A stretch of 64,000 nt of DNA. It comes from an uncultured Bacteroidota bacterium. Its GTDB lineage: Bacteria; Bacteroidota; Bacteroidia; Bacteroidales; WCHB1-69. The DNA lies in assembly GCA_902802755.1 (NCBI GenBank), contig CADCNH010000003.1, positions 1 to 64,000 on the forward strand, read 5' to 3'. Numbering within the stretch: the first letter of the stretch is position 1; every line of letters starts with the position of its first letter. The position numbers and the translations under genes are program-made. Positions 33,064 through 40,745 of the stretch are shown piece by piece. Below the pieces are notes generated by a model. It did no database searches, was not told the origin of the DNA, and worked only from the letters and a program-made list of their open reading frames with translations.

Positions 33064-36000
33064 ATGACTTTTCTGCAACAACTCTCCCAAGCCATCCTGC
33101 AACGTGATGACATCCCACTGAAAGACACGCTGATAGTGCTACCCAACAAGCGCGCCCGGCGGATGCTGCAAAAGGAACTGGCCGCCGGCATCTCGCAGCC
33201 TTGCTTCTCCCCCACCATCTTCTCTATCGACGAATTTATCCACAAACTGTCGGATTACACCCTCTGCGATGACATCGACCTGCTGCATATCTTATTCAAA
33301 GCATACCAAGAGTTTGAACATGCCAAAAGCGAAAAGTTGTCGGCTTTCCTGTCATGGGCCGAGACTTTCATCCACGATATCAGCGAGATAGACATGCAAC
33401 TGGCCGATGCCTCCAAGGTTTTCGGGAATCTGTCGGACATCAAAGAACTGGAAACCGTTTTTGGCCGTGAAAATCTTACCGACAGCCAGCAACGCTACTT
33501 GCAATTCTATGCCACACTGCACAATCTCTATCGCCAATTTAACAGTTTTTTAGACGAAGATAAGTTGGCTTACGAAGGCAAAATATACAAAGAGACCGCA
33601 GAGAATATCATACACTATGCGCAAAAGTTCAACTTCAAGCGATATATTTTCGCCGGCTTCCAGACACTCTCCCCTTCCGAAATGGAAATTGTACGGTATT
33701 ACCATCAGGAACATCAGGCCGAATTTTACTTCGACATAGACAAATTCTATCAGGAAAACTATACTCCCTTTATTACCATCCTTCAGAATAAACTGAAAAT
33801 CAAAGAATTGAAATGGATCCACACCGACTATGCCAGCATCCCGAAGCAAATCAACATTGTGGGTGCCTCCAAGTCCATGAATCAGATTCTATACGCCATC
33901 GAACAGCTGAACCGCATTGAACAGGAGGAAGGGAACCTGAACGACACGGTTCTCGTCTTCGCCGACGAGAAACTGCTCACCCCGTTCATCCACTGCTACG
34001 ACTGTGGCAAGGCCAATTTGACCATGGGGTATCCGCTGAATGCCACACCGGCATACGCCTTGCTCTCCACACTCATGGAAACAGCACGAAACAGCCAACG
34101 ATTCCAGAGTATGCAGCAAGGAGAATTTTTGTATTACCATAGGGATGTGTTCAGTTTTTTCAGAAATCCACTAATTGTAAAATATTTGTTTCCAGATAGC
34201 AAGACCAACAAACAATTCCTGAAAGGGCTCACCGACCTCAACAGCATATTTTTTCCGCGACAGACATTGGACTTTTCAGAATACACATTTCCGAATCTTT
34301 CTGGAAATCCTGTCGAGATTTTGGAGGAGACCCTCAACTTTTTCACTTTACTGACAACACAAACCGCCGATGATACAGCCAAGTATTTCGACCATTACTG
34401 TCTCAACCTTATACTCGACAAACTGCAACAAGCCCTTAACCATATTCGCGAATTCGACACCCAACTCATCGACCTCGAATCTTCCTTTTTCATTCTCAAA
34501 AACCTTATCCAGCATATTTCCATCCCATTAAAGGGCAGTCCCTCAGAAGGTTTGCAAATCATGGGACTATTGGAAACGCGTGCCTTGGACTTCAAGAAAA
34601 TCATTATGCTGTCGGTCAACGAGGGAACCCTGCCGGCAGGCCGGAGTAGCAACTCACTCATCCTGCATGAGGTCAAGAAATACTTCAACCTACCCACCTA
34701 TCAAGAAAAAGACACAGTTTACGGCTACCACTTCTTCCGCCTGTTACAACGAGCCGAACAGATTTACCTGATTTACGACAACGATTCAACCAACTCGCTG
34801 GCCGAAAAAAGCCGCTTCCTCAACCAACTCGACTTCGAAGTTAAATCACAGGAAATCAGTAACATAAATATCAAGGAATTGGTACTGCCCACTCTGGTAA
34901 ACACTGAGCGCAATTCAACGGAAATCAGCATCACAAAGAATGAGACCATCCTTCAGCAGCTAAAGAAAAAGCAATACTCTTATACCCACTTGAACGACTA
35001 CCTCAACTGCCCACTTCAATTCTATCTCAAACACATCGCCAAAATCAAACCCGCCGATGACATTTCCGAAAGTGTGGAACAAAAACTGATTGGCGACGCC
35101 ATACACCACTTGATGGATAAGATCGGACAGGAACTGATTGCCCAACCGTCAGCCTATCCGCAAATCATCGAGGACACACTGAAAAACATTGATAGTCAGG
35201 TCGAAGCAGCCATGAAGGAAGCCATTTTAGGGGACAGGGGGCAGGGGTCAGGGGTCAGTGATCAGGAGACCGTCCGTGGAATTCAAAATTCAAAATACAG
35301 AATTCAAAATACTAATGAGCCCGAAACTGTCAACTGTCAACTGTCAACTGCCAACTGTCAACCGTCAACTGTCAACCCAAAAATACACATCGATTTGACT
35401 CATGGGAAAAGCTATTTGGCCAATGAGGTCGTCAAGAAAGCTATCACCACCTACCTGAAGAGTATGAAAGCTGATTTCGAGAAGGCCGAGAAACAACAAT
35501 ACAGCTTCAAAATCATCGCTACAGAGCAGAAAATGACCTGCACGATTAACGTTGACCAAAAACCGATACAACTGAAGGGCTATGCCGACCGTATCGACTT
35601 CCGCAACGGCCTTGTCACCCTGCTGGACTATAAAACAGGCTATGTTAATGACAAAGGGCTGAGTTACGAGAAATTCAACGATATATTCACTGGCACCGAA
35701 CACAAGCAACTGTTGCAGTTGCTGATGTACGCCTACCTATATGAGAGGAGCCAGAGGACAGGGACCAGTGATCAGGAGACTGTTCATGGAATTCAAAATT
35801 CAAAATTCAGAATTCAAAATACTAGTGAGCCCGAAACGGCCAACTGTCAACCGTCAACTGAAACCTGTAAGCTGAAACCTGAAACCTGTCAACTGTCAAC
35901 TGTCAACTATCTGTGCGGGATTATCAGTTTCCAGCGAATGTACCAGAAAAAAACGCATGAGCTCTACCCTATTTTTCAGGGGTCAGGGGACAATAACCAG

Positions 36001-36369
36001 GGGACAGGAGTCAGTGATCAGGGGTCAGATGATGGAATGAACAATGAACAATGGACAATGCACAATGCACAATGCACAATGCACAATGTACAATGCACAA
36101 TGTACAATGCTGATAATCTGTCACCTGAAACCTGTAACCTGAAACCTGTAACCTGTAACCTGAAACCTGACGACTGTCAACTATCAACTGTCAACTCGAC
36201 TAATCTTATCACACCAGAAATACTGCGACTTTTCGAAAAACACCTCATTAATCTGCTGCGTGACATCATCAATCCTAAACAGCCCTTCTGTCAGACCGAT
36301 GATGTGAACCACTGCGTCTATTGCGACTATTCCGCCATCTGCAAAAGGCAAAACACAAAGGATGAGTAG
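33064..36369 (+). CDS. AddB-type PD-(D/E)XK nuclease/helicase-like protein with repeat insertions
   Basis: This is the probable partner of an AddA-like helicase in double-strand break end processing. The start is ATG 33064. The N-terminal half carries VLPNKRARRML and the AddB-typical LQIMGLLETRALDFKKIIMLSVNEGTLP (residues about 497-525). The nuclease module has YTHLNDYLNCP (639-651), GYADRID...LDYKTG with D855 and K857, QLLMYAYLYE, and a final CVYCDYSAIC (C1084, C1087, C1093) that with C650 could bind an iron-sulfur cluster. Three inserts made of heptamer repeats (residues about 723-771, 895-948, 972-1044) lie between motifs, in frame. Without them the length is about 925 aa, a usual size for this family. 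All catalytic motifs are kept, so it may be functional. Confidence 0.75.
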   Translation: MTFLQQLSQAILQRDDIPLKDTLIVLPNKRARRMLQKELAAGISQPCFSPTIFSIDEFIHKLSDYTLCDDIDLLHILFKAYQEFEHAKSEKLSAFLSWAETFIHDISEIDMQLADASKVFGNLSDIKELETVFGRENLTDSQQRYLQFYATLHNLYRQFNSFLDEDKLAYEGKIYKETAENIIHYAQKFNFKRYIFAGFQTLSPSEMEIVRYYHQEHQAEFYFDIDKFYQENYTPFITILQNKLKIKELKWIHTDYASIPKQINIVGASKSMNQILYAIEQLNRIEQEEGNLNDTVLVFADEKLLTPFIHCYDCGKANLTMGYPLNATPAYALLSTLMETARNSQRFQSMQQGEFLYYHRDVFSFFRNPLIVKYLFPDSKTNKQFLKGLTDLNSIFFPRQTLDFSEYTFPNLSGNPVEILEETLNFFTLLTTQTADDTAKYFDHYCLNLILDKLQQALNHIREFDTQLIDLESSFFILKNLIQHISIPLKGSPSEGLQIMGLLETRALDFKKIIMLSVNEGTLPAGRSSNSLILHEVKKYFNLPTYQEKDTVYGYHFFRLLQRAEQIYLIYDNDSTNSLAEKSRFLNQLDFEVKSQEISNINIKELVLPTLVNTERNSTEISITKNETILQQLKKKQYSYTHLNDYLNCPLQFYLKHIAKIKPADDISESVEQKLIGDAIHHLMDKIGQELIAQPSAYPQIIEDTLKNIDSQVEAAMKEAILGDRGQGSGVSDQETVRGIQNSKYRIQNTNEPETVNCQLSTANCQPSTVNPKIHIDLTHGKSYLANEVVKKAITTYLKSMKADFEKAEKQQYSFKIIATEQKMTCTINVDQKPIQLKGYADRIDFRNGLVTLLDYKTGYVNDKGLSYEKFNDIFTGTEHKQLLQLLMYAYLYERSQRTGTSDQETVHGIQNSKFRIQNTSEPETANCQPSTETCKLKPETCQLSTVNYLCGIISFQRMYQKKTHELYPIFQGSGDNNQGTGVSDQGSDDGMNNEQWTMHNAQCTMHNVQCTMYNADNLSPETCNLKPVTCNLKPDDCQLSTVNSTNLITPEILRLFEKHLINLLRDIINPKQPFCQTDDVNHCVYCDYSAICKRQNTKDE
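35230..35378 (+). repeat. Heptamer insert 1 inside the AddB-like gene
   Basis: Seven-nt tandem units GGGGACA, GGGGTCA and GTGATCA are followed by ATTCAAA units (35281-35312), a linker with GAGCCCGAAAC, then seven AACTGTC-type units (about 35325-35377). It translates without stops as GQGSGVSDQET..., IQNSK and NCQLSTV peptides. Confidence 0.85.
35747..35907 (+). repeat. Heptamer insert 2 inside the AddB-like gene
   Basis: It has the same order as insert 1 (GTGATCAGGAGAC, GGAATTCAAAATTC, GAGCCCGAAAC, AACTGTC units) and the same reading frame, plus ACCTGAA units. The shared non-heptamer linkers show that inserts 1 and 2 derive from one composite element. Confidence 0.85.
35977..36195 (+). repeat. 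Heptamer insert 3 inside the AddB-like gene
   Basis: About 220 nt of GGGGTCA, then AACAATG/CACAATG units (about 36037-36110), then ACCTGAA/ACCTGTA units and AACTGTC units. In frame it reads QGSG..., NEQWTMHNAQCTM... and TCNLKPV.... It lies between the nuclease core and the terminal cysteine cluster. Confidence 0.85.
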
Positions 36370-36417
36370 AGACGTTTAGCACCATACGGTCAAAAAAAAC
36401 ATCTGAAACATCTCTAC
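36366..36417. repeat. TAGAGACG-type inverted repeat with long loop
   Basis: GTAGAGACGTTT (36366-36377) pairs, with one wobble, with AAACATCTCTAC (36406-36417). It overlaps the TAG stop of the AddB-like gene. Arms match the palindrome family after the T9SS genes, but the interior is 28 nt. Confidence 0.65.
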
Positions 36418-36462
36418 GGAATTCGTCCATTTTTTCATTTCTCAATCATAAAAACTGAAACG

Positions 36463-37242
36463 ATGAAATCCTTTTTCAGATTCACCGCCGGTGAGTGGAC
36501 GGCGTCTGCACTGATGGCATTGCTCATCATCGCAGGCATTTTATTTTACTTTTTGTATGAAAACTCCGCTGTAGCACACACCGATTACACGGAATACCAA
36601 GAGATGTTCGCACAATTTGAGCTAGAACAGCAACGGCTGGCGGATTCGGTAGAAGCCGCACGGAAAGCAAAATATCATAGCCGGTGGGGAACGGATGGGG
36701 GTTCCGCCAGCTCCGCTGGCGGAATGGCGGAACCCAAGGGCAAAAATCACACGTATTACACTGACGGGACAGACATGCGGTGGAACCGCAACCCCCACAT
36801 AGAAGACAGTTTGAAGAGTCATCCCCAAAAACCGCAATACGCCATCGTCAAGGTGGAGTTGAACCGGGCAGATACCAGCGACATCATGCGGATTCCGGGG
36901 TTTGGCAGCAAGCGGGCACAGAAAATCGTGGAATATCGCGACAAATTAGGTGGTTTTTATGATTTGTCGCAGTTGAAGGAAATTTACATTCTGCAAAACA
37001 TCAATATAGCATACGTTGAGAAATATTTCACTGCCGACCGCAAGCTGATACAGAAAATCAACCTCAACCAGTGCGACTATAAGACGCTGATTTCACACCC
37101 TTATTTCGACAGCTACCTCACCAAGACCATCCTCAACCACCGCCAGAGAAACGGCCCCATCCGCGACATGACCCACCTCCGCGAAATCACCCATATCTAT
37201 ACCGAATTAGAGGAGAAGCTGGTGTGGTATGTAGAATTCTGA
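36463..37242 (+). CDS. Membrane-anchored helix-hairpin-helix (ComEA-like) protein
   Basis: The 259-aa protein has one N-terminal membrane segment (ALMALLIIAGILFYFLY) and two ComEA-type helix-hairpin-helix units. The first reads VELNRADTSDIMRIPGFGSKRAQKIVEYRDKLGGFYDLSQL; the second, more divergent, reads KINLNQCDYKTLISHPYFDSYLTKTILNHRQ. Such domains bind double-stranded DNA without sequence preference; in Bacteroidota these proteins are often annotated as helix-hairpin-helix proteins of unknown role, and a part in DNA uptake is only inferred. The linker at residues about 79-91 (GSASSAGGMAEP) is encoded by a palindromic insertion. It sits downstream of the AddB-like gene with a 90-nt gap. Confidence 0.75.
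   Translation: MKSFFRFTAGEWTASALMALLIIAGILFYFLYENSAVAHTDYTEYQEMFAQFELEQQRLADSVEAARKAKYHSRWGTDGGSASSAGGMAEPKGKNHTYYTDGTDMRWNRNPHIEDSLKSHPQKPQYAIVKVELNRADTSDIMRIPGFGSKRAQKIVEYRDKLGGFYDLSQLKEIYILQNINIAYVEKYFTADRKLIQKINLNQCDYKTLISHPYFDSYLTKTILNHRQRNGPIRDMTHLREITHIYTELEEKLVWYVEF
36699..36735. repeat. Palindromic insertion in the linker of the HhH gene
   Basis: TTCCGCCAGC (36702-36711) pairs perfectly with GCTGGCGGAA (36715-36724) around TCC, and a further GGCGGAACCC copy (36726-36735) mirrors GGGTTCCGCC. It is in frame and stop-free within the coding region. Confidence 0.65.
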
Positions 37243-37341
37243 GGGGGGGATGGTTACCAAAGACAACTCCACTCTACAACCTCATTTTAGCATGCCGCAA
37301 TAAATATAAATTCACATGTACTCAGGTTCAGTCTATTCCCA

Positions 37342-37358
37342 CGGGAATTCCATTCCCG
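37342..37358. repeat. Hairpin upstream of the Y1 transposase
   Basis: CGGGAAT-TCC-ATTCCCG, 7-bp stem with triloop, 20 nt before ATG 37378. IS200/IS605 and RAYT substrates are small hairpins of this size; a role as an end is inferred. Confidence 0.4.
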
Positions 37359-37377
37359 ACAATAAAAACAAGAAACT

Positions 37378-38397
37378 ATGGAAAAAGAAACATTCACTTG
37401 GCAACAACCCGGAGCATGGCGTAAACCATGTATTGTTCATGCGACAATGGTTGCCAACAACCGTCAGTCACTTTTCGGCACACTCATCCATAATGGGACA
37501 AATGCCGAAGTAAAAAAAACAGCCCTTGGATGGATACTCATAAACCAACAACAACGTATGCTTGAACTTTGTCCGGAAATGAAAATACTTGCTGATAAGG
37601 TTATGCCCGACCATCATCACATTGTCCTGCAAGTTCAACGAACCATGCGCCGTAGTATCAAAGAGGTTGTGCGGGGTTATATGCAAGGTTGTAAGGCTGA
37701 AGCTCGCAAATTAGGCTTTACTGAGAACTTGTACGATGCTCCTCCATATTACCGTGTACTAACACACAAAGGGCAGCTTCAAGCAATGATTGACTACGTA
37801 TATGCCAATACTGAACGTGCTTGGCAGAAAAAACAGAACCCCAATCTCTTCCGAATGCATCGTAACACAGAAGCAAATGGTCTTTATTTCACATCTTTAG
37901 GTAATCATTTCTTACTCAACTGGCCCGAACGTCAATTGGTTGAAATGTCACGCAATACTACAGAAAAGCAAATTCAACAACGGTTGCGAGAGGCACTGAC
38001 AGCAGCACACAATGGAGCAGTCTCTTACACAGCGGCTATCAGCAAAGGGGAAAAACTTATCGCCCGCACTATACGTGAGAATGGCTTTCCCCTAGTTGTA
38101 CTTCTCAATAACGGATTCCCCGAAGAAGGCTCACCGCATGAACATTTCTACAAACCTGGTGGTGTCTATTTTGAGGCATGTTCTAAAGGAAATTTGTTAC
38201 TTCTAGAGCCTACTAAACAAACATTATTTTCCCCCTTAATCATCTCTGCAACAGAAGAAGTATTACGTCAAAAAGCCATTGACAAGCACCACAGTTATAT
38301 GCCCGTTCCCACATCCACGCAACGTTACCATTTCATTGCACTCAATGAAATAGGGAAACTGCTTGTGACAAGGACTTTGGGCTTTTCTAGCGGATAG
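37378..38397 (+). CDS. IS200/RAYT-like Y1 transposase with unusual C-terminal domain
   Basis: The N-terminal about 150 residues look like a Y1 HUH transposase of the REP-associated group. MPDHHHIVLQV (H79, H81) aligns with the family motif MPNHVHLLL, and MIDYVYANTERAW about 60 residues later carries the candidate catalytic tyrosine (Y140 or Y142). Such enzymes nick and rejoin single-stranded DNA at small hairpins. The remaining about 190 residues (ISKGEKLIARTIRENGFPLVVLLNNGFP...GGVYFEACSKGNLLLLEP) are not part of the standard enzyme and look Rossmann-like, vaguely like DprA/SLOG folds. It is not flanked by tnpB. Single-copy, domesticated-looking, and surrounded by palindromic repeats. Confidence 0.65.
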   Translation: MEKETFTWQQPGAWRKPCIVHATMVANNRQSLFGTLIHNGTNAEVKKTALGWILINQQQRMLELCPEMKILADKVMPDHHHIVLQVQRTMRRSIKEVVRGYMQGCKAEARKLGFTENLYDAPPYYRVLTHKGQLQAMIDYVYANTERAWQKKQNPNLFRMHRNTEANGLYFTSLGNHFLLNWPERQLVEMSRNTTEKQIQQRLREALTAAHNGAVSYTAAISKGEKLIARTIRENGFPLVVLLNNGFPEEGSPHEHFYKPGGVYFEACSKGNLLLLEPTKQTLFSPLIISATEEVLRQKAIDKHHSYMPVPTSTQRYHFIALNEIGKLLVTRTLGFSSG

Positions 38398-38404
38398 AAT
38401 CCGC
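38390..38404. repeat. Hairpin at the transposase stop codon
   Basis: GCGGAT-AGA-ATCCGC, 6-bp stem with triloop, overlapping the TAG stop. Together with 37342-37358 it brackets the gene. Confidence 0.4.
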
Positions 38405-38437
38405 ATCAAAGTGACAGGACAAGCAAACGTACAACCC

Positions 38438-39451
38438 TTATTTTAAAAACTCCGCAATCTTCACTGCGGCGGAGCGGGCATCATTGAGGGTGTCGTTGAT
38501 GGACATGGGTCGCTTGCAACTGCCCGCCACAAACAACCCGGGCTGCGAGGTCTCATTGTCCCTCACATGGGGATTGGTCGTGGTGGCAAAGCCGTAAGCA
38601 TCGCTGCAGCCACACTGCTTCGTCAGCTCCTTCGTACCGCACGAGGGCTCCATGCCTACCATCAACACCAACAAGTCGGCACTCATCTTCAGCGGCAAGC
38701 CCACCAGCGTGTCCTCCGACTTAATCTGGATTTTGCCATCATAGGTTGATGCCGCCTCGGAGATACGGCCACGGACATAGCGCACTCCGTATTTCTCCTG
38801 CGACTCGCGGTACATTTCCTCGAAACCACCGCCCCACATACGTAAATCCATGTAGAAAATATAGGTTTCCACCTCAGGCAAAAGTTTCCTCAGCTCTATG
38901 GCCTGTTTTACGGCCGTCACGCAGCAAACTTTCGAGCAGTAATGATTGCCCGACTTCTCATCACGCGAGCCCACACACTGCAAAAAAACAATCTTCTTGG
39001 GGGTATCGCCAACGGCATTGAGGATTTTCCCTTCCTTGATTTTCTTTTCCATATCGATGGAAGTAATCACTCCGGGATAAATGCCATAACCCAACTCTTC
39101 TTTCCGATGGGCGTCGAACACCTTGTAACCAGTGGTCATCAACACCGCATCAGCCGTATAGCTGGTTCCTTCAGCATCCTGCAACTGCCAGCCACCATCC
39201 TGTTCCGTCACCGACTTCACCTCCTTGCCCGACAACAACTTGATATTATCCCTATTGAGTTTTGCCTCTAAAATTTCCACTAAATCGTCCGCTGCTGAAA
39301 AATCAGGGAAAAGGAACGCTTTGTCCCTCAGATTATCCAGCGTAGAGGCCGATTTCTCGAAAAGCAGGATTTCGGTTTCTTCCTTGGCAGCCAATATCGA
39401 AGCTGCTTCTATACCGGCCGGTCCGGCACCTATGATTGCGATGGTTTTCAT
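38438..39451 (-). CDS. HdrA-like FAD oxidoreductase
   Basis: The 337-aa flavoprotein has an N-terminal dinucleotide fold (IIGAGPAGIEAA, residues 6-17) and an HdrA-type CVGSRDEKSGNHYCSKVCC motif that would ligate an iron-sulfur cluster near the FAD. It ends with LFVAGSCKRPMSINDTLNDARSAA, the second FAD-contact motif. It lacks the ferredoxin-like domains of full-length methanogen HdrA and is closer in size to QmoA. It is the last gene of the Hdr-like operon, 166 nt after HdrB. The likely role is moving electrons between a soluble carrier and the HdrB/C/D subunits. Confidence 0.75.
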   Translation of the reverse strand: MKTIAIIGAGPAGIEAASILAAKEETEILLFEKSASTLDNLRDKAFLFPDFSAADDLVEILEAKLNRDNIKLLSGKEVKSVTEQDGGWQLQDAEGTSYTADAVLMTTGYKVFDAHRKEELGYGIYPGVITSIDMEKKIKEGKILNAVGDTPKKIVFLQCVGSRDEKSGNHYCSKVCCVTAVKQAIELRKLLPEVETYIFYMDLRMWGGGFEEMYRESQEKYGVRYVRGRISEAASTYDGKIQIKSEDTLVGLPLKMSADLLVLMVGMEPSCGTKELTKQCGCSDAYGFATTTNPHVRDNETSQPGLFVAGSCKRPMSINDTLNDARSAAVKIAEFLK

Positions 39452-39455
39452 TTAT

Positions 39456-39622
39456 GTTTAATTGTTGAGTTGTTGAATTGTTAAAGTGTTTACAGTTTTT
39501 CTGCGTTCAATTTTCATCTTAATTGGCACATTAGCACATTAAAATCATTTGCACATTTACTAATTAACTAATTTGCTAATTATTAATTGGCACATTAGCA
39601 CATTGTTAATTGACACATTATA
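39456..39622. repeat. Octamer repeat tract
   Basis: Period-8 units TTGTTGAG/TTGTTGAA and later GGCACATT, AGCACATT, AACTAATT and TGCTAATT fill the gap between hdrA and hdrB. The class recurs at 44552, 46970 and 63317. Confidence 0.7.
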
Positions 39623-39941
39623 CTTTCAGCACCGTCGGCTTATCCGGCATGGAGAGCACCTTGCCCGACACACCTTTGTATTTCTCATCAGGATTGTAGG
39701 CGATGCCGATTTTGTTCAGCAGTGTCTCACACTGTACCTGATGCAGCTGCAAGCCCAAAGTCCACGGATCGTAGCCTAACAACAAGCCCGTCAGCTCCTC
39801 GTACGTAAGCACGGGAATACCATAGCCTTCTTTGTCGTATGTTTTATGTTCTAACTCAGCGATAGTATATTGCCACTTGTCCAAAAACATGCCGCAACCC
39901 GGGCAGTTGGTCAGGATAAAATCAGGCTCGTAGGGCTCCAT
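39618..39941 (-). CDS. C-terminal part of HdrB-like protein, after an in-frame TAG
   Basis: This 107-codon frame begins with ATG directly after a TAG and lies in the same frame as the upstream HdrB part. It carries NCPGC, the last cysteine pair of the CCG motif that binds the non-cubane [4Fe-4S] cluster of HdrB. On its own it has half a metal site, so it most likely belongs to one polypeptide with 39942-40682. Either the TAG is a nonsense change or error, or the protein is made in two pieces by coupled termination and restart (TAGATG). Confidence 0.6.
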   Translation of the reverse strand: MEPYEPDFILTNCPGCGMFLDKWQYTIAELEHKTYDKEGYGIPVLTYEELTGLLLGYDPWTLGLQLHQVQCETLLNKIGIAYNPDEKYKGVSGKVLSMPDKPTVLKV

Positions 39942-40682
39942 CTACTCGAACTTCTTCTTGGAGTTAGCCACCGAATAGCCGCGGTTTTCCTGCACCAAGT
40001 ACTGGCGGAAGCCGAAGCCGCAGCAATGGCGTCTTTCTGGGTAGTCGATTACCTCGCCGCCCCAGGCCTCAATCATACCCGACAGCACATGCGGGAACTC
40101 CGACTTACCCACGCCTTTCTCCGGAAAAATCTTGGCATAATGGCAACCCACATGTTCCACAGCACGCAAGGGTTTGCCAGTAAAGCGGTTCAACAGTTGG
40201 TATTTCATTTTAGGTTTCAGCTCATTTCTGAACTTAAAAATAATGTCAGAAGGATGAGCGATATTTTTGGGTAGTTCGAATTCACGACCCGTGGCCTCAC
40301 GCAGGTATTTTCTCGCCTTTTCCAACAATGCCGGATCATGCTTCCACATTTCCACCATCTCGGTGAACACGCCAAACGAGGTGACACACGAGGGCACATA
40401 GTTCTCGTAGCCGTCCTCTGTCATCAGCGAGAACAGTCGGGCCACCACCGTCATCGTGGTCTCAATCGGCACCACATCAGAGTGATAGCCGATACCCGTA
40501 CAGGTGTGTTGGTTGGCCTCATCCTTGATATCTTTTCCCAATTCTTCGCGCAGTATTTTCAGAAATGCGGCCTCCGAACCAGGGAAAAAAGTCTGACGGA
40601 TACAACTCCTCTCATAGAAGTAATGGTCGTCCGCTATTTCCTTCTGATATTCGTTCCAGAAACGTTTTGGAATTTCACTCAT
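39942..40682 (-). CDS. HdrB-like subunit, N-terminal part ending at in-frame TAG
   Basis: The start is ATG 40682 (MSEIPKRFWN...); the upstream extension uses a TTG. The cysteine pattern SC..., HTC, PSC, then HVGCHYAKIF and RRHCCGFGFR is that of HdrB-type CCG domains, the first module degenerate and the second normal up to CCG. In HdrB this site cleaves disulfides, but related proteins act on other sulfur compounds or quinones. Translation stops at TAG 39944-39942, between the CC and CxxC parts of the second motif. Neighbours are the HdrD-like membrane protein upstream and HdrA downstream. Confidence 0.7.
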   Translation of the reverse strand: MSEIPKRFWNEYQKEIADDHYFYERSCIRQTFFPGSEAAFLKILREELGKDIKDEANQHTCTGIGYHSDVVPIETTMTVVARLFSLMTEDGYENYVPSCVTSFGVFTEMVEMWKHDPALLEKARKYLREATGREFELPKNIAHPSDIIFKFRNELKPKMKYQLLNRFTGKPLRAVEHVGCHYAKIFPEKGVGKSEFPHVLSGMIEAWGGEVIDYPERRHCCGFGFRQYLVQENRGYSVANSKKKFE

Positions 40683-40689
40683 TATTGTT

Positions 40690-40745
40690 TCCAATTAATA
40701 ATTAACAATGAATAATTATTAGTTTTTAGTTTTCAGTTTTCAGTT
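40690..40745. repeat. Short heptamer tract between hdrB and the membrane HdrD gene
   Basis: AATTAATAATTAACAATG-like and TTTTCAG/TTTTTAG units of seven bases fill the 50-nt gap and reach the stop codon of the gene at 40733. Confidence 0.6.

Noticed and set aside
37342-38404. Complete IS200/IS605 element with defined ends
   Set aside because: The two hairpins differ in sequence, no cleavage tetranucleotides or tnpB can be assigned, and no second copy is in the window. Left as a suggestion only.
39942-39944. Pyrrolysine or other recoding at TAG
   Set aside because: TAG ends other genes in this window, no pyl genes are seen, and an HdrB-type cluster motif has no known need for a special residue here.
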